Positions 1-8,014 of a stretch of DNA of 64,000 nt are shown one piece after another. Numbering within the stretch: the first letter of the stretch is position 1; each line of letters starts with the position of its first letter. A program made the position numbers and the translations under genes. The DNA is from WYZ-LMO2 sp040514265. GTDB taxonomy: Archaea > Halobacteriota > Archaeoglobi > Archaeoglobales > Archaeoglobaceae. Location: the NCBI GenBank assembly GCA_040514265.1, contig JBEVCD010000018.1, positions 23,479 through 87,478 of the forward strand, in the 5' to 3' direction. The notes under the pieces were generated by a model. It searched no databases and was not told the origin of the DNA. It saw only the letters and a program-made list of their open reading frames with translations.

Positions 1-763
1 GAACGTTCCTCTTCCGCCTCTTATCTCTTATCGTCTGGTAGAGGTCGTGAACGTAGACCGGAACTTTCCTGACCTCCCTCGCGTAGGCTTTTCTCTGTAT
101 CTCGTACCTCGTCTTCTGTCCCTCCCTCACGCCCCTTATGAAGTTCTCAAGTTCGTAGGCATTCACGTAGCCGAAGGGTGCTATTATCAGTTCCTTCACT
201 TCAAAAGCCTGTGCAGCCCTGCCGATCCTCTCGCCTATCTCCCTCGCAGCCTTCATGTCTTCTAGGTAAGGTATTTGAACGACGCTGATCCTGCTCATCA
301 GCTTCAGAGAGTCGAACTTTTCCGGTCTGTACTTCTTCCTCTCCTTGCTGCCGTCTATAACTCCTATGAAAGCCCTGTCTCCTATTATCTCAACGTAGAC
401 AGCTTTTTCCGGAAAGTTCAGGTCGACTTCGGCGCCGGTTAGCTCCCTGATCCTGTCCCCGAGGTCGAGGTTGACGTCGAGGCTGCTGAAGTCGTGCTTT
501 CCACGCCTCTTCGTTCTTATGGCGAATGTCTTCGCCCCTTTAACGAGCTCGGCTATTTGCTCCGCGTGGGAGAGAATCTCGCTGAGCTCGGCTTTGCATT
601 GGACGGCAACGGGGATTACGCTCTCGATTTCCGGAACGTCTTCGAGATCCTCCTCTTTCAGATCGCCGTGGACCACGAGCAGCCCCAGAAAACCGTTCGG
701 ACGAACCTCTACCTCAACGCCGGGAAACTTCTCCTTTATGTAAGACGCCGCGACGTATTCCAT
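1..763 (-). CDS. THUMP/SPOUT-type RNA methylase-like protein (3' end cut by window edge)
   Basis: The frame is open on the minus strand from about 790 to the window edge, about 254 codons without a stop. The N-terminal half has a THUMP-like RNA-binding pattern (a KTFAIRTKRRGKH stretch followed by NLDLGDRI and VYVEIIGDRAFIGV). The visible C-terminal part (VVQIPYLEDMKAA, IAPFGYVNAYELENFI) resembles the SPOUT methylase half of archaeal COG1818-type proteins, which probably act on tRNA or rRNA. The first ATG is at 763, but the frame is open with family-like residues (LLIVKTPRE) right up to the TAG of the upstream gene, with no ATG, GTG or TTG there, so a CTG start at 790 is possible. It follows the GHMP-family gene directly and is probably cotranscribed with it. 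The family call is from pattern memory only. Confidence 0.6.
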   Translation of the reverse strand, partial: MEYVAASYIKEKFPGVEVEVRPNGFLGLLVVHGDLKEEDLEDVPEIESVIPVAVQCKAELSEILSHAEQIAELVKGAKTFAIRTKRRGKHDFSSLDVNLDLGDRIRELTGAEVDLNFPEKAVYVEIIGDRAFIGVIDGSKERKKYRPEKFDSLKLMSRISVVQIPYLEDMKAAREIGERIGRAAQAFEVKELIIAPFGYVNAYELENFIRGVREGQKTRYEIQRKAYAREVRKVPVYVHDLYQTIRDKRRKRNV

Positions 764-790
764 CTCCCGCGGCGTCTTGACGATTAGCAG

Positions 791-1687
791 CTAAACCACC
801 TCCACGCTCGCACCCCTGTTGTCTGCGGAGCAGAGCAGAACTTTCCCCCTCACAGCCCTCCGAACGTCGTCGTAACGTTCTTCCGCGTCCTTACAAACCA
901 CAGCGTACGCCGCCGGTCCCCAAGAGCTCTGACCGACGCCCCTCAAGCCCAAAGACTTCATAGCCTCGACGACCTCCGAAGTTGCGGAGGCGAACGTTCC
1001 CCCCTGAACTTCCGAGAACATCTCGCCGACCAGTTTCTGAAGTTCTTCGAGCGATGACGCGAAGTTTTCGAAGTCCCTCCTCCGGAGGGAGGGTATCAGC
1101 TTCATTAAAACGACGAAGCAAGCCCTGTGGGTTAGCTCGGGTTTCGGTTTCAGGTTCTCGAAGGCTCGATCTTCCTCTCTCCCGTGAAGACCACTGCCGC
1201 TCGGAATAGCGACTATGAACTTCCAATCCGGAGGAAAGTCGAGTCTGGTAACCAAATCGAGGCTTCCTCCGTCGACAACGAAGCCTCCGAGCTTGAAGGC
1301 GAAAGTTCCAACCCCGGAAACCTTCCCCCTCCCAAGCACGTGAGCGAGCTGTTCGGCTGTGAAACTCAGTCCGTAGAGCTTCGACAGAGCTGTCGCGACG
1401 GCGAGTGAGAGCTGAGTGGAAGATCCGAGCCCTACGTGCTTGGGTGCTCCGCTCAAAACATCTAACCTGAATCCCCCTACTCCCGCAAACTCCGCAAACT
1501 TTTCGGCGTACTTCATCGCATCCTCCGCTCTATAACCTTTGACGATTCTATCGTCGCACAACTCGGCAACGACGTTCGTCCTGTAGGCATCGATCGCCAC
1601 GCCCAAGGATCCGTATGACGACTCGACCGGTTTTGGAGCTAGGATTCCGAAATGCAGGCGTGAAGGCGCTGATACGAGTACTCGCAT
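791..1687 (-). CDS. GHMP-superfamily protein, probable beta-ribofuranosylaminobenzene 5'-phosphate synthase
   Basis: 298 aa. The N-terminus carries the PSRLHFGIL motif typical of the archaeal RFAP synthase branch of the GHMP kinase superfamily, and the glycine/serine-rich nucleotide or phosphate loop is at about residues 86-98 (GLGSSTQLSLAVA). RFAP synthase joins PRPP and 4-hydroxybenzoate or 4-aminobenzoate in the first committed step of tetrahydromethanopterin synthesis, which fits an archaeon using the C1 (acetyl-CoA) pathway. The ATG at 1687 is preceded by a 7-nt gap after the hypothetical gene at 1695, and the THUMP/SPOUT gene follows at once, suggesting a three-gene operon. Superfamily membership is secure. 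The exact substrate is inferred, and another small-molecule kinase is the alternative. Confidence 0.75.
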   Translation of the reverse strand: MRVLVSAPSRLHFGILAPKPVESSYGSLGVAIDAYRTNVVAELCDDRIVKGYRAEDAMKYAEKFAEFAGVGGFRLDVLSGAPKHVGLGSSTQLSLAVATALSKLYGLSFTAEQLAHVLGRGKVSGVGTFAFKLGGFVVDGGSLDLVTRLDFPPDWKFIVAIPSGSGLHGREEDRAFENLKPKPELTHRACFVVLMKLIPSLRRRDFENFASSLEELQKLVGEMFSEVQGGTFASATSEVVEAMKSLGLRGVGQSSWGPAAYAVVCKDAEERYDDVRRAVRGKVLLCSADNRGASVEVV

Positions 1688-1694
1688 GTAGCGG

Positions 1695-2258
1695 CTACTC
1701 TCTTCTGCTTTTGAACTTTTTCGATAGCCAGTCGCGTAAGCTCCTATTCTCTACAGCCGCAATAGCAGCCTCTATCTCGGCGGAAAGATCGATTCCCTCT
1801 TTTTCAGCAATCTCCATCAGCGCGAGCGCTCTGTAGTATGCGTCGGGTATTAGCCTCGCTATTCTCAGACTCTCGGGATACAGCTTCTTCGCAGCAAGCC
1901 TCTTCATGGCGGCTGAAGCAATTCTCCTATCGGATATCCTGGTCAAGTAGTTCATGTCGCCGGTTCTTTCTAGGAGCGTGGCGTAAGCTACGTCTCTCTT
2001 GTAGCCGTCCGATATAAGGTCGGCAACGTCACATCCAGCTTCTACTATGCGCAAATAGTCGTCGTCATCTTCTGCTGCCTCCAGAGCGAGTTTTAAGAAC
2101 TCCTCGTCGCCCGTAAACCTGTAAAGGTTCAGAAAAGCCTGAACCTTAGCCGCAGGATCTTCGATGTTACTGGCTACTTTCCTAGCTAGCTCCACACTCT
2201 TCTCAGCTACGCTCACTATTCTTTCCGCGATCATGGCATCCCTTACTCTTCTGTCCAC
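1695..2258 (-). CDS. hypothetical helical-repeat protein
   Basis: 187 aa, rich in Ala, Glu, Leu and Arg, and predicted almost entirely alpha-helical. Recurrent helix pairs such as AFLNLYRFTGDEEFLKLALE and YATLLERTGDMNYLTRI look like degenerate TPR- or HEAT-like repeats. There is no signal peptide, membrane segment or catalytic motif. It is the first gene of a likely three-gene minus-strand operon with the GHMP-family and THUMP/SPOUT genes, and is divergent from argS across a short promoter region. I do not recognise the family. A scaffolding or protein-binding role is only a guess from the repeats. ATG at 2258; an internal ATG nine codons later is also possible. Confidence 0.7.
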   Translation of the reverse strand: MDRRVRDAMIAERIVSVAEKSVELARKVASNIEDPAAKVQAFLNLYRFTGDEEFLKLALEAAEDDDDYLRIVEAGCDVADLISDGYKRDVAYATLLERTGDMNYLTRISDRRIASAAMKRLAAKKLYPESLRIARLIPDAYYRALALMEIAEKEGIDLSAEIEAAIAAVENRSLRDWLSKKFKSRRE

Positions 2259-2290
2259 ACCGGATGTCGACGGAGAAGTTAAAGCGTTTT

Positions 2291-2298
2291 CTTTTTAA
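2291..2298 (+). promoter_or_regulatory. TATA box for argS
   Basis: CTTTTTAA is centred about 26 nt before the ATG at 2321, the archaeal TATA-to-start distance expected for a leaderless mRNA. This favours 2321 over the upstream in-frame ATG at 2264, which lies before the box. Confidence 0.5.
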
Positions 2299-2320
2299 GT
2301 CGGGAATTCGGCTAAGAACG

Positions 2321-3967
2321 ATGTTCCTGAAGTTCATCGAGGACGTCAAAAAAGCTCTCGGAAAATACGGCGACGAGAGATTTCTGAGGGAGACCGAACA
2401 CGCTGACATCTGTAGCACAGTGGCATTCAAACTCGCCAGGGAGCTCGGAAAGTCGCCGAAGGAGATAGCGGACGAGATCGTGGAAAAGATATCTCCGACC
2501 ACGTACATCGCAAGCGTCCACAGCGTCAACGGCTACATCAACTTCTTCGCAAGTGAGGAGTTCCTCGAAGATACGATAGAGGTAATACTCTCGCAAGATG
2601 CAAAATACGGAGAGCTCGGGCTTAAGGGAGAGGTGCTCGTGGAGCACACCTCAGCCAACCCCGACGGACCGCTGCACGTTGGGCACCTCAGAAATGCGAT
2701 AATAGGTGACACACTTGCTAGGATTCTCAGAAAGGCTGGATACAGCGTGAAGACTCAGTACTACGTGAACGACATGGGAAGACAAGTGGCAACAGCTGTT
2801 ATGGGCTACGAAATGTTCGGACTGTCGGAGAAAAAGCCCGACCACGCCGTGGCGGAGGTTTACATAAAGGCGAGTTCGAAGCTCGAAGAGGAGCCCGAAC
2901 TCGAAAGGGAGGTCGAGAGACTGTTGATCTCGTACGAGGAGGGAGAAGTCGAGACCGTAGAGAAGTTCAGGATCCTCGTAAACCTCGCGCTCGAAGGAAT
3001 AAGGCAGACGCTACAACGCCTGGGCATAGAGCACGACGAGTTCGTATGGGAGAGCGAGTTTCTGAGGAACGGATACGTCGAGAGAGTTCTGACGATGCTC
3101 GAAGAGAAGGGAGTAGTCGAGAAAGACGGCGCCTGGATCGTCAGACTCGAAGGGTTCGAGAAGGAAGTCGTGCTCCGACGAGAAAACGGAACGACGCTCT
3201 ACATTACCAGAGACCTGGCTTACCACCTCTGGAAGAACGAGAGGTTCGAGAGCTTCGTCAACGTTCTTGGATCCGATCACAAGCTCTACGCAGCTCAACT
3301 TTCGAAGCTTCTCGAAATTCTCGGACTGAAAAAGCCGGAAGTCATCTTTTTCGAGTTCGTATCACTTCCGGAAGGCAGCATGAGCACACGCAAGGGGCGT
3401 TTCGTGTCCGTTGACGAGCTGCTAGACAAGGTCAAAGAGGAGGCGAGGAAGTTCGTTGAAGAGAGGGAGATGAGCGAGGAGGAGAAGGAGGAGATAGCCG
3501 AAGCCGTGGCGGTGGGGGCTGTGAGGTTCGACTTCGTGAAGGTAGCGCCGGAGAAGCCGATGACTTTCGACTGGAGACACGCTCTAGACTTCGAGAGGCA
3601 GACGGCGAACTACATCCAGTACAGCCACGCAAGGGCTTGCAGCATACTGAGGAGAGCAGTCGAAGATGGTATGCCAGAACTCGAATTCAGGGGTGAGCTG
3701 TGCAACAGGGAGGAGAGATCACTCGTCATGTTACTCTCAAAGTTCCCGTATCAGATATACAGAGCCGCGAAAGATAGAAGACCGCACTACGTCGCCGAGT
3801 ACCTCCTAAACGTAGCCTCGGCTTTCAACGAATTCTATCGCCTCCACCCCGTGCTGAAGTGCGAAAGCGAGCTCAGAATGCACAGACTGGCAATAGTCGA
3901 CGCTACGCGCATAGTTCTGCGGAACGGTCTCGAAGTGCTCGGTATTAAACCCCTTGAGAGGATGTGA
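2321..3967 (+). CDS. argS: arginyl-tRNA synthetase
   Basis: 548 aa class I aminoacyl-tRNA synthetase charging tRNA-Arg. Visible are the N-terminal Arg_tRNA_synt_N (ADD1) domain, the HIGH motif as HVGHLRN following TSANPDGPL, a catalytic Rossmann domain with LGSDHKLYAAQL, the KMSKS-equivalent STRKGRF, and a C-terminal DALR anticodon-binding domain starting near DFERQTANYIQYSHARA. The start at 2321 (MFLKFIEDVKKAL) is chosen over 2264 because a TATA box lies between the two and the extra 19 residues are basic and unlike the family. Its 3' end overlaps the convergent gene at 3945 by 23 nt. Confidence 0.95.
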   Translation: MFLKFIEDVKKALGKYGDERFLRETEHADICSTVAFKLARELGKSPKEIADEIVEKISPTTYIASVHSVNGYINFFASEEFLEDTIEVILSQDAKYGELGLKGEVLVEHTSANPDGPLHVGHLRNAIIGDTLARILRKAGYSVKTQYYVNDMGRQVATAVMGYEMFGLSEKKPDHAVAEVYIKASSKLEEEPELEREVERLLISYEEGEVETVEKFRILVNLALEGIRQTLQRLGIEHDEFVWESEFLRNGYVERVLTMLEEKGVVEKDGAWIVRLEGFEKEVVLRRENGTTLYITRDLAYHLWKNERFESFVNVLGSDHKLYAAQLSKLLEILGLKKPEVIFFEFVSLPEGSMSTRKGRFVSVDELLDKVKEEARKFVEEREMSEEEKEEIAEAVAVGAVRFDFVKVAPEKPMTFDWRHALDFERQTANYIQYSHARACSILRRAVEDGMPELEFRGELCNREERSLVMLLSKFPYQIYRAAKDRRPHYVAEYLLNVASAFNEFYRLHPVLKCESELRMHRLAIVDATRIVLRNGLEVLGIKPLERM

Positions 3968-4328
3968 TCTCTTCGAGTCTGACGGGTTTTTTGATTTTCT
4001 CCGATATAGCCTTCTCTATCATCTCCCTCTCGTCGTCTCTGAGCATCCTGTTCGACGCTATGTAGAGCGAGGCTTTCAGCATGTCGTAGAAGGACTTGTA
4101 GGCGATTATTCTACTGCTGCTCTTTCTCCGCGACCCCGATCTCGTTTTTATCGTTATCGTCTTCTTCTGGGTCACCTGAAACTCAACTGCTACCGTGTCG
4201 GGCACTTCCACTTTTTCGAGGGCCAGAACAGCCTTGACTATGTCCGCCTCCTCTTCCACACCCTCGACTGCGTAGACGTACCTGAACTCTTCCAGCCAGT
4301 CCTTGTCCGTCTCGACCCGCACTTCCAT
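3945..4328 (-). CDS. conserved hypothetical protein, small basic/acidic
   Basis: 127 aa from the ATG at 4328 (MEVRVETDKDWLEEF). Acidic N-terminal half, then a Ser/Arg-rich basic stretch (TRSGSRRKSSSRI), then helices near the C-terminus. No membrane segment and no recognised domain. The longer frame reaches 4415, but a TATA-like run at 4350-4360 lies about 26 nt upstream of 4328, so the shorter start is favoured. It is monocistronic, convergent and overlapping with argS by 23 nt, and divergent from the RHH regulator. Function unknown. Confidence 0.65.
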   Translation of the reverse strand: MEVRVETDKDWLEEFRYVYAVEGVEEEADIVKAVLALEKVEVPDTVAVEFQVTQKKTITIKTRSGSRRKSSSRIIAYKSFYDMLKASLYIASNRMLRDDEREMIEKAISEKIKKPVRLEEITSSQGV

Positions 4329-4349
4329 CGATGCCCGTATCCGCTGAGT

Positions 4350-4360
4350 TAAAAAAAGGT
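4350..4360 (-). promoter_or_regulatory. TATA-like element for the gene at 3945-4328
   Basis: Minus-strand ACCTTTTTTTA centred about 26 nt upstream of the ATG at 4328, the spacing of a leaderless archaeal promoter. Confidence 0.4.
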
Positions 4361-4430
4361 TGCTTAGACACTTAGGCTCCGGAGTTTCGAAAACTTCCCA
4401 GTTGCGTAGATACACCCAGAGATTTGGTAA

Positions 4431-4444
4431 AGATTATTAATAAC
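4431..4444 (+). promoter_or_regulatory. TATA box for the RHH regulator
   Basis: AGATTATTAATAAC centred about 26 nt upstream of the ATG at 4463. This supports that start over the in-frame codon at 4424, which precedes the box. Confidence 0.5.
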
Positions 4445-4462
4445 TTGCAAATCTGTTCGTCA

Positions 4463-5017
4463 ATGGCTGTAGAGAGGATAAGCATCTCGCTCGACGACAG
4501 ATCGAAGAGGAAGCTTGAGGAAATAAAGAAGATCACAGGTAAAAGTGTTAGCGAGATAGTGAGAGATCTAATCAACCTCGGATACGAGATATTAAAAAAC
4601 GAGGTTAGCACGGAAGCTCTTAAAGCTTGGGTGGACTATCTTGCCAAAAGACAGCACATGATACTCGATATAGAGCACTGGAGGGTCATATTTTCCGAGA
4701 TAGAGAAGATTGATGCCGAAGATTTTTGGAAACAGATGGAGGAGATAGGTTCGAGCCACGCTGTCCAGTACTATATGAAGGGTCTGAACACGGTAGACAA
4801 GATACTGAAGTACGTCGAGAAGGCTAACTGGTACGAGATAAAGGATGAGGGAGAGGGCATTTACACGCTGATACTGAACGATCTGAAGATAAAGCGCTTC
4901 GTTAAGACTTTTCTCGAAAAGGTCTTCGAGGGACAGCACCTCGACGTCGAAATTAAGGAGGGCTTCGGAAAGCTTATAGTTATCGACAGAAGTGGTGGTC
5001 GTGTGGGAAGAATATAG
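4463..5017 (+). CDS. ribbon-helix-helix DNA-binding regulator with unknown C-terminal domain
   Basis: 184 aa. Residues 1-45 are a CopG/Arc-type ribbon-helix-helix: a beta strand (RISISLDDR), then helices with the GKSVSEIVRDLI pattern. The remaining 140 residues are mixed helix/strand (a helical stretch through YYMKGLNTVDKILKYVEKA, then YTLILNDLKIKRFV and FEGQHLDVEIKEGFGKLIVI) and may sense a ligand or protein; I do not recognise that domain. The next gene, a winged-helix protein, starts inside this one, so the two DNA-binding proteins are probably translationally coupled and may regulate the operon that continues into the nitrilase and hemD. Confidence 0.75.
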   Translation: MAVERISISLDDRSKRKLEEIKKITGKSVSEIVRDLINLGYEILKNEVSTEALKAWVDYLAKRQHMILDIEHWRVIFSEIEKIDAEDFWKQMEEIGSSHAVQYYMKGLNTVDKILKYVEKANWYEIKDEGEGIYTLILNDLKIKRFVKTFLEKVFEGQHLDVEIKEGFGKLIVIDRSGGRVGRI

Positions 5018-5270
5018 CGGCAGCATAGAAGACAGTCGCGAGTACCACGAGAGGTACCACAGAGCCGTAAACCACCCGATACGCAGAAGGATACTCAAGC
5101 TCGTGTCTGGGGGAATTAAAAATTTAGACGAAATAGCCGAAAAATTGAAAATTAGCAGAGAGCAACTCGAATACCACGTGAAAGTGCTTGAGTGGGGATT
5201 TTGCGTTGAAAGGAGGGGCGATGTGCTCGAACTCACGAAGGAGGGTGAGGTCGTTGAGCACCTGGATTAG
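4992..5270 (+). CDS. small winged-helix transcriptional regulator
   Basis: 92 aa, GTG start at 4992 overlapping the 3' end of the RHH gene by 26 nt (in-frame GTGs at 4995 and 5001 are alternatives). The core is an ArsR/MarR-like winged helix: HPIRRRILKLVSGG, LDEIAEKLKISREQLEYHVKVL as helix-turn-helix, then the wing VERRGDVLELTKEGEVV. No metal-binding cysteine pair. It sits 1 nt before the nitrilase GTG, within a tight RHH-wHTH-nitrilase-hemD transcription unit. Probably an autoregulator, or a partner of the RHH protein (inference). Confidence 0.75.
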   Translation: MVVVWEEYSGSIEDSREYHERYHRAVNHPIRRRILKLVSGGIKNLDEIAEKLKISREQLEYHVKVLEWGFCVERRGDVLELTKEGEVVEHLD

Positions 5271-5271
5271 A

Positions 5272-6021
5272 GTGTGCGTAGCCCAGCTCAGGATTTCGCC
5301 GGACAGAGACGTAAACCTGATGAAGGGGCTTAGCCTTGTGAAGAGAGCTATACAGCTCCGCTCGAACGTCGTGGTCCTGCCGGAGGTTCACAACACAGGC
5401 TTCTACCCGCACAACTACGAAAAAGTGGAGCCTCTCGACAGGGAGCTGAAGATGCTTCTTAAGCTGAGCGAACAGAGGGATATGCTCATAATCGCGGGAG
5501 TAGCCGAAAGGGAGGAGGGAGAACTCTACAACTCCGCAGTGCTCGTGTGGAAGGGGAGGATAATCGGAAAGTACAGAAAGACTCACCTTTTCCCGCTTAC
5601 GAGGGAAGCGGAGTACTTCAAACCCGGTGACAGGCTCGAAGTCTTCGATACTCCCTTCGGAAGGGTGGGGTTGCTGATCTGCTACGAGGTTCGCTTCCCG
5701 GAGCTCGCAAGGAAGCTGACGAAGATGGGAGCCGAGATCATAGTCATCCCAGCGGAGTTTCCGAGGGAGAGAATAGACCACTGGACCACACTCCTCAGAG
5801 CGAGGGCTATAGAGAACCAGCTCTTTGTCGTCGGAGCGAACTGCGTCGAGGGCGATCTGGACTACGGAGGAAGATCGATGATAGTAGACCCCATGGGGAA
5901 GATCCTAGCGGAGGCTGCACATCTTCAGGAGGTCATAATCGGCGACGTGAATCTCTCGAAGGTCGAGGAGGTCAGGAGGGAATACCCGTTCCTCCAGAGC
6001 CTGAGGGAGGAGCTCCTTTGA
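5272..6021 (+). CDS. nitrilase/omega-amidase family carbon-nitrogen hydrolase
   Basis: 249 aa from the GTG at 5272 (VCVAQLRISPDRD). The catalytic triad of the family is visible: Glu in VLPEVHNTGF, Lys in KYRKTHLFP and Cys in LLICYEVRFPE. It hydrolyses a C-N bond in an amide or nitrile; the substrate cannot be read from sequence (omega-amidase, N-carbamoyl hydrolase or a detoxifying amidase are options). The frame stays open upstream to 5188, but that segment lies inside the regulator gene and lacks family similarity. It overlaps the TTG start of hemD by 4 nt, so it is translationally coupled to it. Confidence 0.85.
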   Translation: MCVAQLRISPDRDVNLMKGLSLVKRAIQLRSNVVVLPEVHNTGFYPHNYEKVEPLDRELKMLLKLSEQRDMLIIAGVAEREEGELYNSAVLVWKGRIIGKYRKTHLFPLTREAEYFKPGDRLEVFDTPFGRVGLLICYEVRFPELARKLTKMGAEIIVIPAEFPRERIDHWTTLLRARAIENQLFVVGANCVEGDLDYGGRSMIVDPMGKILAEAAHLQEVIIGDVNLSKVEEVRREYPFLQSLREELL

Positions 6022-6704
6022 GGGTCCTCATACTCCGACCGAAGGAGTTGCTCGACGATACGGTCGAGAGGTTCAGACGCGAGGGTTTCGAGGCTTACGG
6101 CTGTCCCTTCGTCGAGCTGGAGTTCCTCGACTTCGAGGTTCCGGAGCACGACTACGCGATAATTACGAGTCAAAACGCAGCCAGAGCTATCGTCAAAAGG
6201 GGTATCAAACTGAAAAAGGTGATAGCGATAGGCAAGAAGACGGCTGATGTTCTAAAGGGTTACGAAGTTTTGACGCCGAGCAGCTTCGATTCCAGGAGCA
6301 TAGTCAGGGAGTTCGCGCCGCTGCTTAAGGGCAAGAGGGTGGTGGCAATAAGGAGCGATAGGGGCAGCGAGGAGCTGAGGAAGCTCTCGGAAGTCGCGGA
6401 TTTCAGGGAAGTCGTGGCTTACAGGATCAGGAAGCTGCAGGGAGAAGAGCAGCGAAGGGCAGTTGAGCTCGTCGAGGAGTGCTTCTACGACGTCGTAGTC
6501 TTTTCGAGCCGAATGATAGCGGAAAGCTTCGTCGAACTCTGCGATCCGGAAGCTTTAAAGAGCAAGACTCTGGTCGCTATAGGTCCTCCCACCGCCGAGT
6601 TTTTGCGAAGTAAAAACCTTGAATGTCTCGTTCCAGACGAGTACACGTTCGATGGAGTTATGGAGCTGCTCAAAAACCTAAGAGATGGATGTTACCGATG
6701 TTGA
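6018..6704 (+). CDS. hemD: uroporphyrinogen-III synthase
   Basis: 228 aa with a TTG start overlapping the nitrilase stop. It has the two-lobed HemD pattern: PKELLDDTVERFRREG and VPEHDYAIITSQNAARAI in lobe 1, then FDVVVFSS-type FYDVVVFSSRMIAESFV and LVAIGPPTAEFLRSK in lobe 2. It cyclises hydroxymethylbilane to uroporphyrinogen III, the precursor of siroheme, heme and cobamides. In this organism siroheme would serve the sulfite reductase and heme the Dsr cytochromes. The 3' end overlaps the convergent radical SAM gene by 35 nt. HemD is poorly conserved but the pattern is convincing. Confidence 0.88.
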   Translation: MRVLILRPKELLDDTVERFRREGFEAYGCPFVELEFLDFEVPEHDYAIITSQNAARAIVKRGIKLKKVIAIGKKTADVLKGYEVLTPSSFDSRSIVREFAPLLKGKRVVAIRSDRGSEELRKLSEVADFREVVAYRIRKLQGEEQRRAVELVEECFYDVVVFSSRMIAESFVELCDPEALKSKTLVAIGPPTAEFLRSKNLECLVPDEYTFDGVMELLKNLRDGCYRC

Positions 6705-7599
6705 CCCTCCTGAGATGCTTTTTCGCAGCCCTGTAGCAGCGGAAGACCTGCTCTCTGGGCGTCACCGGTAGATCACTGAGCCTGTAGTCGGGATGGAAGA
6801 CCAGCAGGCTGTAAGGTATGTCCTCGCTAAAAGAGGCTATGAACTTGGCTATCCCTTCCACCTCCCTTTCGTCGACGTAGAAAGGCACGAGCAGGGTTGT
6901 GGCGGATAAGACTTCAGGATACCTCTCTGCTATGGCTGCGAAGTTCTCCCTGACCCTTTCGGCACTCCTGCCGGTCAGCAAAACGTGAAGGTTCTCGTTC
7001 CAAGCTTTAAGATCGAACTTCACAGTTCCACCGCTCTTCTCACTCAGCTCCGCGGCTTTCAGAGCCAGACTCCTGTTTCCGGCACCGTTCCACTCCCAGC
7101 AGATCATGACGTCGGGTCTGATTTCGAGAACCTTCCTGCTGAACTTCAGCGCAAACGGGAGCTGCGGCTCCGGTGAGCCGCCGAAGTGGCAGACGCACTT
7201 GACCCTCGGATTCCCAGCGGCTCTCAAGAGCTCCTCGATGCTGACGACCTTCCTGGGAATCCTCTTGTGAATCCAGTTCTGGCAGAAGAGGCAGTCGAAA
7301 TTGCATCCGTAGTAAAAGACGGCTAAATTCGTGCCACGGAGCTTACTCCCTCTGCAGAACCAGGCGTTGCAGCAGTTCGTAGGCAGCGGGTCTTCGTAGT
7401 ATTCAAGGGCTCCGTAAGGCGGCTTTCCGCAGAGTGCAACGCCGCTGCACTCGTTGGCGCAGAGCTTGCAGGATTTTACGCTCGCTTCGGGTGGTTTGTG
7501 AAGTTCTCTCGCAACCTCAAGTGCCTTCTCCGTTCTCGCGCACTCCGGGCAGAGGGGGATCGTCCTGCTGGGAAGTTCTCTACCGCATTCGCATTTCAT
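6670..7599 (-). CDS. radical SAM protein, pyruvate-formate-lyase-activase-like (COG1180 type) with zinc-ribbon N-terminus
   Basis: 309 aa. The N-terminus has paired cysteines (CECGRELP, LCPEC) resembling a zinc ribbon, then CKLCANECSG followed by CGKPP, as in AmmeMemoRadiSam-type radical SAM proteins. The radical SAM cluster motif is CNFDCLFC (CX3CX2C) near residue 115, followed by FGGSPEPQ, the GGE-equivalent SAM-binding strand. Target unknown; no glycyl radical enzyme is adjacent. The preceding 114-aa Cys-containing gene overlaps its ATG by 4 nt, so the two are coupled. It overlaps hemD tail to tail. Confidence 0.82.
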   Translation of the reverse strand: MKCECGRELPSRTIPLCPECARTEKALEVARELHKPPEASVKSCKLCANECSGVALCGKPPYGALEYYEDPLPTNCCNAWFCRGSKLRGTNLAVFYYGCNFDCLFCQNWIHKRIPRKVVSIEELLRAAGNPRVKCVCHFGGSPEPQLPFALKFSRKVLEIRPDVMICWEWNGAGNRSLALKAAELSEKSGGTVKFDLKAWNENLHVLLTGRSAERVRENFAAIAERYPEVLSATTLLVPFYVDEREVEGIAKFIASFSEDIPYSLLVFHPDYRLSDLPVTPREQVFRCYRAAKKHLRRVNIGNIHLLGF

Positions 7600-7940
7600 A
7601 CGAAGGGTTCACGATCCTTCTCTTCCTTCCTCTTCACGAGCTGAAGGAGCTCCAGCATGTTCTCGGCTATCATCCGCAACTTCTTCAGCTCGGTGCAGAA
7701 TATCGAGTACGTGGACATCGGATGCGCGCAGTCGTAGTCGAAGTACGTCAGCGGGCACCCCTCGCAGTCGAAGTCCATGTGTCTCTCGCAGTAAGGTGTT
7801 ATCTGCAACGCTACGCTCTCCAGCTCCCGTAGCGCGTGGACTATGGACTCCCACTTCCTCAGCGCGGCTTCCTCTTCTCCTACCCCCTCCTCGACGTCTC
7901 TGACAGCATCCTCGTACGTGTAGAGTTCTATCTTCTTCAT
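7596..7940 (-). CDS. hypothetical Cys-containing protein coupled to radical SAM gene
   Basis: 114 aa from the ATG at 7940, preceded by a good ribosome site (GGAGAGG); an in-frame TTG at 7955 is less likely. The sequence is helical with a central YCERHMDFDCEGCPLTYF segment containing three cysteines and a histidine that could bind a metal or Fe-S cluster, and a Lys/Glu-rich tail. The gene ends in an ATGA overlap with the radical SAM gene, so it is probably its partner or substrate. I do not recognise the family. Confidence 0.65.
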   Translation of the reverse strand: MKKIELYTYEDAVRDVEEGVGEEEAALRKWESIVHALRELESVALQITPYCERHMDFDCEGCPLTYFDYDCAHPMSTYSIFCTELKKLRMIAENMLELLQLVKRKEEKDREPFV

Positions 7941-8014
7941 GTCCTCTCCAATCAACCTTCAAAATATATACTCTTTGCGAAAGAGCTAAATTTTTCGAAA
8001 CTCAAGCCAGTTGT

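Noticed and set aside
788..793. TAG readthrough or pyrrolysine joining the RFAP-synthase-like and THUMP/SPOUT genes into one protein
   Set aside because: The frame does continue past TAG, but the two domains are separate in other archaea and no pyrrolysine genes are seen; a CTG or downstream ATG start explains it more simply.
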